Assembly (NCBI GenBank): GCA_002803225.1
Contig: NXFV01001250.1
Location: 1 to 12,059 of the forward strand
Reading direction: 5' to 3'
Source: Gamarada debralockiae
Taxonomy: Eukaryota; Ascomycota; Leotiomycetes; Helotiales; Hyphodiscaceae
Length of the DNA: 12,059 nucleotides
How positions within the stretch are numbered: position 1 is the stretch's first letter; each line of letters begins with the position of its first letter. The translations under genes were made by a program, and so were the position numbers. The notes beneath the pieces are model-generated. The model ran no database searches, had not been told where the DNA came from, and saw only the letters and a program-made list of their open reading frames with translations. Positions 1 to 6,710 of this stretch are shown here, piece after piece.

Positions 1-2
1 TT

Positions 3-1090
3 ATCTATCACTTTAAGTACTCCCCCTAGAATAGGACTACCCCTTATACAGTCGAAATAAGCGAGCTCCCAAAGGACGAAGCTGCCCTAGCTCACTTGTC
101 AACCCTACAACTAGGCCATTTACCGATTTATACAGACGCATCATCAACTTCAGACGAAAATTCAACTAGAATAGGGGTTGGCCTAGTTATACTAGGTAAC
201 AGCCCTAGCTCTACTAGCTCCCCTGCCTTCAAAATAAGTCTAACCTAGGTCCTTTGCAACTAGTCTATAATAGGGAGCTAGAGGCAGTGACTTAGGCAGT
301 CGAATACGCTAGTGATATAGCCCTACTAGGTCAAGCTTTTAAAGTCTACTTAGACAACTAGGCGGCTTTACTTCGGCTAAAAACCCCCTCAGACTACCTA
401 GGCCAGGCCTACTAAATCCGGACTAGCCTAGCTATAGAGCTCATTAAAAGCAAAGGAGCCTCAATCGCACTAGAATAGGTCCCCGGCCATACTAGTATCC
501 CTAGAAACGAACTAGCTAATTCCCTAGCTAAGGCAACTACGACAATAGCCCCTAGCTCGTACGAAACTAGCTTTGCCTACCTAGGCAACTAGATTAGGAA
601 AGTCAAGACTAAAGACTAGCTAGCTATACTTGACTAATACGACTTACAACCCAATCGAAACCCTACTAGCTACAAAAAGTAGTTCCTATAGATGTTATAC
701 ACTAAAATCTAACTACCCCCTGGGACTAAGCGAGAGCTAGCTAGTGCGTTCTACTAGCTAAAGCTAGGCTATAGTTACCTAAAGTCGTACTTATATCGAC
801 TAAGGCACTCGCTTAATGACCTATATCGTTGCAATAAGAAGAAGACAACTAAGTATTTACTACTTAGTTGTAAGGAACTAAAAGTAGCTAGGAAGAGACT
901 ACAGGACGAGTTACAGGGCACTAGGCTTAACCTATAGGTCCTATTACATACGAAAACTAGTATTAAAAAGACTCTAAGCTTCTTAAAAGAGACGGGAATC
1001 GCTACTAGGAAGTAGCACTTGGCGAGACAGCAGGAAGAGAGAGAGCTAGTAGAGCTAGTAGAGGACGAACTAGACGAACTAGCGGCTTAA
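3..1090 (+). pseudogene. LINE ORF2 C-terminus: ribonuclease H and Cys/His segment, inactivated
   Basis: Read from base 3, the frame gives PYTVEISELPKDEAALAHLS, then IYTDASS and GVGLVI, the start of a ribonuclease H fold with its catalytic Asp. After a frameshift near 225-238 the second frame gives LGPLQLVYN, ELEAV (catalytic Glu), EYASDIA, LDN*AALLRL (catalytic Asp) and LE*VPGHTSIPRNELANSLA (final His and Asn/Glu block). Trp positions are TAG, for example in the motif normally read LEWVPGH, and some Gln positions are TAG or TAA. Further on, H-x(8)-C and LLLSC match the degraded Cys/His segment at the end of Tad-like ORF2. The frame ends at TAA 1088-1090. The order and spacing make the family assignment firm; the reverse transcriptase part is outside the window. 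Confidence 0.88.
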
Positions 1091-1274
1091 AACCCCTAGT
1101 ATATAACTTCATTTCCTTTGTTTATACTAGGGCTAGACCCTTAATATCCCTTGGAACAAATTGACTACTTCCCTAGCTTGTATTTTCATATACTATATTA
1201 TTAGACTAGTTGGCCTAAAAAACCAACCGTCCTACTATATATAGTCTTCGACTTACACAGGACGTTAAAAGGAG

Positions 1275-1302
1275 CAATCAATCAATCAATCAATCAATCA
1301 AT
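1275..1302 (+). repeat. (CAAT)7 microsatellite, LINE 3' tail
   Basis: Seven perfect CAAT units follow the 3' untranslated part of the LINE. Simple-repeat tails in place of poly(A) are known at the 3' ends of some LINEs. The tail marks the junction with the AT-rich Copia relic, which starts at once after it. All seven CpA dinucleotides are intact although CpA is depleted around it. Confidence 0.85.
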
Positions 1303-1689
1303 ATATAATCTCGCTTTTATAGCCTATTTAAGTTTATTAAATAAAGGAGGTAATAATAAATTATTATATAACTTTAGCTTTAAGTTAAAAGATAAAAGAA
1401 AATCCTTTAAAAATACAAACTAATAAAACTAATATTTTTTAAATCCTTTATTTTTAATGGCTTTATTTAAAGTAAACGAATAAGCTTAAATAAGCTTAAC
1501 TTACTTAAAATCAGGTTAAACTTTATTAGATAATCTTATAATATTTAAATTTACTTTTATATTACTAATATATCTAATAGTATTAACTTACTTAACTTTA
1601 AAGCTAAGGACTTAAATATAAGTAAAGATAATAATTTACTTAATATATTTAAAGAACTTAAAAGCTATAAGAACTATAAATTTTAAATA

Positions 1690-3262
1690 TAAAGACTAAT
1701 AGAAAGAATCTATAAAAATAAAGTATAATTTACTCAATAAAAATAAGACCTAATAATTAGTATCTTTATTTAAAGGAATTAACCCCTTAAAGACTAAACA
1801 AGTATATAAGATTAAAAACCTTAATAATAATTAAAATATAAGTAATATTATCTTTATGTCTAAATTTATAGCTAAAAGATTTAATTGATTATATAAATTA
1901 AACTATTTAAAGACCTTTATAGTAATTATAGAGTAAATAGCCTAAAAGCTAATTTTTATCTTAGCTATACTAAATAATTAGCTTATTTATAAAATAGATA
2001 TAGTCTTTACTTTTATATAAAGTTCTATTAACTCCTTTTTATATTTAATTTAACTTAAAGAGTTTAAAGACTTCAATAATCTTAATTATATTTTAAGACT
2101 TAATAAAACTTTATATAATCTAAAATAATTAGCTAGAATTTAGTATTATACTTTAAAAGATATATTAGTTAATAAACTAAGCTTTATTATCTTAAGCCTA
2201 AATAATTATATATTTATAAATAAGAAACTTAATAATATTATTTATATTTATATAAATAACTTAGCCATTATTATCCTTAGTTTTAATATTATAAATACTT
2301 TTATTAGTTAAATTAAAGAGTATTTTAAAATTAAAGATCTAAGGCTAATAAAGGATTATTTAAAGATTAATATTAATCTTAATTTAGAAAAAGGCTATAT
2401 TAAGCTATTATAAGTTAAATATATTAATAAGATATTAGCTAAATATATTAATAAGATACCAGGTAAATATATTAATAGGATACTAGCTAAATATAATATA
2501 AATAATAATAATTTTATTTATACTTTAATAGATTTTAAAATTAAATTAAAACCTAATAAAAATTAAGCTAGTAAAGACTTTATTAAATAATTCCAAGGTA
2601 TAATAAAGTCCTTATTATATATTACTCTAGGAATTAAGTCTAATATAGCTTATACTATAATTAAGCTATCTAGATATACTTTAAATCCTAATAAAATTTA
2701 TACTATAGCTAAATAAGTCTTATACTACTTAAAAGCTAATAAAGACTATATAATTATATACTTTTATTTTAGCCTTATTTATATTAGTAGTTACTATAAC
2801 TTAGAATATATAAGTAATATCTCTATAACTAAATCTATATTAGGCTAGATTTTTTATATAGTTAAAGACCTTATTTTTTTAGAAATCTAAATTATAAACT
2901 ATAATACTTAATCTATTACTAAGGCTAAGTATATAGCTATAAATTTAGCTACTAAAGAGGCTGTTTTTATAATGTAATTAATAATTAAACTAAGGACCTA
3001 TAATTAAACTAAATTCCTTATTTATACTAATAATAAAGGTACTTTGGCTTTAGCTAAGAACTTTATCTTTTATAAATATATAAAATATATAATAGTTAAA
3101 TATTACTATATAAAACAGCTTATTAAAGAAATAATTATTAATTTAATATATATTAATAATAAAGATTAAAAGTCTAACGGGCTTATTAAGCCCTTAAATA
3201 AAATAAAATTTAAAGAGTTCTTAATTTAATTAAAAATTTAAAAAATTAAAATCCTTAAATAA
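1690..3262 (+). pseudogene. Copia pol relic: reverse transcriptase (RVT_2) and ribonuclease H
   Basis: Although full of stops, the translation follows Copia pol in order. At about 1700 W(stop)KESIK and NKNKTW-like text opens the reverse transcriptase, followed by GINPLKTK(W)VYKIK near 1778. FIAKRFN near 1868 matches the VAKGFNQ block, and LIYKIDIVFTFI matches the IDVxTAFL block with the first catalytic Asp. RLNKTLYNLK near 2097 matches the RLNKALYGLKQ block. YINNLAII near 2245-2274 is the mutated YVDDL active site, both Asp now Asn. KIKDLRLIKDYLKI follows. The ribonuclease H part shows ITKAKYIAINLATKEA (about 2912, normally STAEAEY), IYTNNKGTLALAKN (about 3020, normally DNxGA) and a degraded KHIDVRYHYIRE block, ending FKEFL and TAA at 3260. 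The Asp-to-Asn changes and Trp/Gln-to-stop changes fit C-to-T transitions on either strand. Confidence 0.9.
2417..2488 (+). repeat. Three 24-base in-frame tandem repeats in Copia pol
   Basis: Units at 2417-2440, 2441-2464 and 2465-2488 each begin AAATATATTAATA and differ at only a few bases. Each encodes eight residues close to KYINKILA, the segment that occurs once between reverse transcriptase and ribonuclease H in Copia proteins. Confidence 0.8.
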
Positions 3263-3317
3263 ACTTTTTAAAAATAATTGAATTTCTACTTACTTTACCC
3301 TATTAAGGTTATAATTT

Positions 3318-3325
3318 AGGGGGAG
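3318..3325 (+). other. Polypurine tract of the Copia relic
   Basis: AGGGGGAG stands directly before TATTAGAA, the expected RIP product of a Copia LTR start TGTTAGAA. It is the primer site for second-strand synthesis in LTR retrotransposons, and its position about 55 bases after the pol stop is normal. Confidence 0.8.
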
Positions 3326-3606
3326 TATTAGAAAATATAATTATTACCTAGTAGTTACATACTAGTTATATAATTACTATAGGTTATTATTATAACTAGT
3401 ATACTAAATTGTATTTTTTCTTTAGTTTAGTTTTTATAAATATTATTTATAAGGGTTTTTAGTTATTTATATTATTTAAGGTTTCTAGCTAAATATATAT
3501 AAAATATCTTAGTAATTAGGTTAGTTACATATTCGCTTATCTTATATCTAGATTACTAGATTAGTACTTAAGACTAATTCCTGATAATTAGATAATAGTA
3601 ATACAC
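3326..3606 (+). repeat. 3' LTR of the Copia relic (start firm, end tentative)
   Basis: The LTR begins TATTAGAAAATA, where the canonical TG has become TA. A TATA-rich stretch near 3487-3505 (CTAAATATATATAAAATA) would be the LTR promoter. I end it at the ACACA near 3602-3606 because the sequence becomes less AT-rich and changes character there; the true end could lie further downstream, for example near 4236 where TTCTAAC occurs. The 5' LTR needed to settle this is not in the window. Confidence 0.5.
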
Positions 3607-4539
3607 AGGTAGCTTGTATCTATATAGCTGATATATAGGATAGCTCGTATCTGTACGGCTAAAACACGGATAGTTTATACCTGGTATAGATAGCGTACAG
3701 ATGACTTACGGACCGCTTGTATTTATATAGATAAGTTTACTTCGGACTAGATAAGCTACTATCCGATTAGTTAGTCTAGTATCCGATTAGATAGTCTACT
3801 TTCTGACTAGCTAGCCTAGTATCTAATAGATAGTCTAGTATCCGAGCTAGGTAGAGCTTAGTTATAATAACCCTCTTATATTCTAGTTAGTTTAGTATCT
3901 CTAAGTTCAAATTTAAGTATTATTTTACTACTTGCTCGATTCAGCCTCACAGCTAGCTATATACCTTGCCTCTTTCGTCTTAGCGCCGTCATCACGTGCT
4001 ACTTAACCTCTATAGCCAACAACTTAGACTCCTTACCTATAACTTCCTTCGTAAATTCCTTTACTCTTCCTTTAACTATTATATTTTCTTCTATTATTAT
4101 AGTTCTTTATTCTTACTTATTAAGTAAGTAATGATTTGTTTACTAGTCTTGATATAATACTAAGGGCTTTAAGCCTTTCTAGTAAGCTTACAGCAGCCTT
4201 TTAGACCTAGTTTGCTAGGGAACTTAGGGTTCTAACTAGTATATTAGGTAGAGCGACGAGCTTTAGTTTGTGAACTCTTCGCTCGACTATTAGCGTTACT
4301 ATAAGTTATAAAGGAACCGTTCTCCGACTGTACTAATATAATATAAAACGAACTATCTCCTTAAAAGGGTAAAAAGATTAGAATATCAAGGGAGAACGAT
4401 TAAATAATAGATTAAGTCATATAAGGTTATTAGTAGGTAGTTAGAATATAATCAGAGGGTTATAATATATCTTTATTTTATAACTAGAAACTAATCTTTA
4501 CTCTTTTCTAAGGCTAGAGAGCAGTACTTATATCTATAA
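3607..4539. other. RIP-affected sequence of unknown origin, no gene
   Basis: The stretch has many TAG/CTAG words and mixed AT-rich and moderate-GC patches, and no readable protein in any frame. It holds the 20-base minisatellite at 3740-3858 and a hairpin (arms 4251-4260 and 4275-4284, nine of ten bases paired, 14-base loop). It may be the rest of a long LTR or a second element; I cannot tell which. Confidence 0.5.
3740..3858. repeat. Minisatellite, about six 20-base units
   Basis: Degenerate units of TATCCGATTAGATAGTCTAG run head to tail from 3740 to 3858: 3740-3759, 3760-3779, 3780-3799, 3800-3819, 3820-3838 and 3839-3858. Differences are mostly transitions. Looser related words (GGATAGCTCGTATCTG type) occur upstream at about 3606-3690 with a spacing near 31 bases. 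Confidence 0.75.
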
Positions 4540-4659
4540 TGTTAGGCAGGTGATTGTAGGGCGACGTTATATTGCGTGTTATACTTCGCATGCAACAATG
4601 GCCCGAATGGCCGTGCCCCCGCACGTGACTCCCAACGTCACCTCATGACACTTTTCTAT

Positions 4660-4663
<4 letters not shown>

Positions 4664-4694
<31 letters not shown>
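4664..4694. repeat. (TA)n microsatellite
   Basis: An uninterrupted alternating AT run of 31 bases, about 15 units, followed by further AT-rich sequence. It can form a cruciform; no function is implied. Confidence 0.95.
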
Positions 4695-4697
<3 letters not shown>

Positions 4698-4951
4698 TAT
4701 AATATAACTAGCTCTATTGGCAGAGAGATTAGGCACTTAAGCTCTACCTAGCTCCACTAGCTAAACCTGCAGAGAGCTGGTGTTCCGCTGGTCCGCACTT
4801 TTCCTTTAGTAAAGGACGTATCTAGTTTAAGTACAAAAGACATTTTGAGGATATATTTTGAACGGAATTGTTGTACGAAGAGGGAAAAGGCGATAGAAGG
4901 AGGGAGAGAAGTATTGGGTGAGGGGTAAAAAGCAGTATAAATCTCGCTTAG

Positions 4952-5039
4952 AATCGATACTGAATCGATACAGCATCGATCCTTGCAATACTGACTAATA
5001 CGATATAGTATCGATACGATATCGATACCTCAGGTATCG
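4952..5039. repeat. Array of ATCGATAC motifs at 11-base spacing
   Basis: Five ATCGAT palindromes start at 4953, 4964, 4975, 5010 and 5021. Spacings are 11, 11, 35 and 11, and weaker matches (AATACTGAC, AATACGATA, GTATCGC) fill the gap and the right end. This reads as a degenerate tandem repeat of an 11-base unit close to AATCGATACTG, about eight units. It is either a minisatellite or a cluster of binding sites on one face of the helix. It lies beyond the main RIP zone, and no intact gene starts next to it. Confidence 0.7.
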
Positions 5040-5358
5040 CTGCCAGGCCTGGTTTTCTCAGTCTATGAGCCCTGTGTGCATTCCTTCCTCTCAGGTCTAT
5101 CCATGGGCACTGTATTCTGGGATTCTCTGGTCATGAGAGATTGGTTAGTCTTGTGGCACTGAAGGAGCATTGCTGGGAAGAAGACTCTGTTTGTACCTTT
5201 ACTGCTCGGCAAGGTAAATAGAAAGGTCAAGACCATTCTGATCCTCATCTCACTCTCCTAGGCAACTCCACGTCTAGCAATCGTCCCATGTTTTCTCTCG
5301 AATCTACCAACAAGATTCCCACTGACTTATTAGATGATCATCGGATAAGACCCTGCTC

Positions 5359-5640
5359 CTAACTTGAACTACAGGGTTGACCATTCCCCCAGGAGCCAGC
5401 ATATTGACGAACATCTCGAGCGAGGATCCCGTAGATATAGTGTATATATCTGAAGAATTGGACTTCCTTGTTGTCTTCTGTCTTAGTGGTGAAGTCTTGG
5501 GAAATGTCATCGAAGTCTATCAGACACAATTTTGATTTGATGCCATCCAGCACCAGGGTGTATCAGAATTCGTGACGGATCAGAAACTTTGGAAAGACAC
5601 TTTGGAAAGACCGTATCTCACCACAACAACTTTTTGAAGA
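5359..5640 (-). pseudogene. Coding-like fragment of unknown family, broken
   Basis: On the - strand the frame starting at about 5640 gives FPKFLIRHEF, a TGA stop where Trp would fit, then YTLVLDGIKSKLCLIDFDDI and on through KEVQFFRYIHYIYGILARDV to a stop at 5359. Composition and codon choice are those of a real globular protein rather than of noise. A second - strand frame (to 5304) may continue it after a frameshift. I do not recognise the family. It could be the 3' part of the same decayed gene as the 2EXR motif upstream on this strand, or a separate gene. Confidence 0.4.
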
Positions 5641-5733
5641 AAAATTAAGTTAACTATGCGATTCTGCACTATCGGCAGTACAAATCACATAAACATCTTA
5701 ATTGTTTATTTCGAAAGTTGAGAGTTTTGTTTT

Positions 5734-5996
5734 CGTTTGAAGAATTTCCGGCCGTCACGAGTAGTGTCACCCACTGGTGCAGGTACGGGACATCTTCGAA
5801 GTCAAAATAAATGACTGCTGGGTTTCAACTAGACTCGAAGCTGAGCTTGTACTTCTTTAGGCCTCGCTCTCGAGATTCTTGGCAGACACAAAGAGCTGTA
5901 TGCCTCCGTTTTGGGATTTTATCGGACGATCACAACACGCTGTCGAGGAAGATTAAGATTCCAGATCTTGTCACGAAGTTCTTGAGGAAGATCCTA
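5734..5996 (-). pseudogene. Decayed 2EXR-domain gene
   Basis: On the - strand the sequence from 5993 reads DLPQELRDKIWNLNLPRQRVV then IVR and a TAA (5919-5921). This matches the opening motif of the fungal 2EXR domain, LPxELRxxIWxxALPxxRVV. After a frameshift the next frame continues from 5899 as TALCVCQESRERGLKKYKLS, matching the second conserved block (LLHVCRESRxEAL), then a TGA at 5825-5827 and NPAVIYFDFEDVPYLHQWV, matching the YFDFExDxLYL block. A TAG at 5994-5996 also interrupts the N-terminal side. Three stops and one frameshift within one conserved domain make it a pseudogene; no GT-AG intron of plausible size removes them. The molecular role of 2EXR proteins is not established. Confidence 0.78.
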
Positions 5997-6685
5997 TCTG
6001 TAGTCGTCGACGCGGTCAGGGATGTTGGGTAGAGGAATTTGTGCGTTTGCGAAACAAACTGCGGAGCGATGAGAGATGAACTATTGAAGAGGAAGGTGCG
6101 TCACCAGAGGGAGAAGTTCAGCCTACATGCCTGGAGTTCGCCCGACTGACTTTGTTTGTCTTAATGCTGCTGAAGTGAATATCAAGTGAAGCCAGATTGA
6201 CTGACATGTGGACTCCCATTGTGCAGCGGTTGCCCTTGAAGAATCGTCCGATTGGAGCCATACAAAGTCACTCTCCGTATATAGCGAGATCTGGTGGTAC
6301 CAACTACTTTGATTGCAAGAGGAGAACTGGAGGGAGTTCAAATATATCAATTGTGCCAACCAGTGCAAACGGAGAAGGACAACCAAGAGTACTTGTTCGT
6401 TTCAAACAAATACGGCCCCATTCATTGCCGATTGCTGAAATAGAGAAGAGACTTTTAGAATTGATTATTTAAAGCGACATGGATCACTAAGTACCAAGCA
6501 ATCACACTTGATTAACAGTTGTTTTCTTGTCAAAACCTCGCCCGAGTTTACATCACTTGAGCCGTGGATGCTTCAAATCAGATGTTATTTTTCTACTCAG
6601 CCATCCAGTCTGCCAAACTAAATACTAGGATTCAAATATTACGTAATAACGGGTGACAATAAAGGAACATCTGTCCACGCAGATC
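5997..6685. other. Intergenic, no supported gene
   Basis: Short open frames exist on both strands (6197-6472 on +, 6123-6386 on -), overlapping each other, with no recognisable motif and no clear coding bias. The - strand part could hold the lost 5' end of the 2EXR gene. The right end includes the 3' untranslated region of the WSC gene. Confidence 0.5.
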
Positions 6686-6691
6686 ATTATT
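6686..6691 (-). terminator. Possible polyadenylation signal of the WSC gene
   Basis: AATAAT on the - strand lies about 20 bases after the TAG stop at 6711-6713. Fungal signals are loose, so this is a weak candidate. Confidence 0.3.
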
Positions 6692-6710
6692 CATCCACCA
6701 TTATCCTCCT

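Larger units (their letters stand above)
1..1302 (+). mobile_element. 3' end of a RIP-damaged non-LTR (LINE, Tad-like) retrotransposon
   Basis: This is the 3' part of a LINE; its 5' part lies before the window. It consists of the end of ORF2 (to 1090), about 180 bases of 3' untranslated sequence, and a (CAAT)7 tail that marks the 3' end. A ribonuclease H domain after reverse transcriptase, followed by a C-terminal Cys/His segment, is typical of fungal Tad-clade LINEs; I assign the clade from this layout, not from a search. The sequence is dense in CTAG and TAG, as expected when CpA and TpG in CCAG, CTGG and TGG are changed to TpA. The element cannot be active. Confidence 0.85.
1303..3606 (+). 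mobile_element. Ty1/Copia LTR retrotransposon relic, 5'-truncated, heavily RIP-mutated
   Basis: This very AT-rich stretch carries the 3' half of a Copia element: the end of pol, a polypurine tract at 3318-3325 and the beginning of the 3' LTR at 3326. No gag, protease or integrase motif is visible, and there is no 5' LTR; the left edge coincides with the tail of the LINE. The simplest reading is that the LINE inserted into the Copia element, so that the missing 5' half may lie upstream of the window. The right end is uncertain: I place it at 3606, where base composition rises and a CA follows, but no target-site duplication can be checked. Confidence 0.85.

Noticed and set aside
3740..3858. 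Possible CRISPR-like array
   Set aside because: The units are contiguous and diverged, with no spacers, and the genome is fungal.
5063..5248. 61-codon - strand frame with a hydrophobic N-terminus
   Set aside because: The start looks slightly like a signal peptide but the rest has no family features; chance is the simpler explanation.
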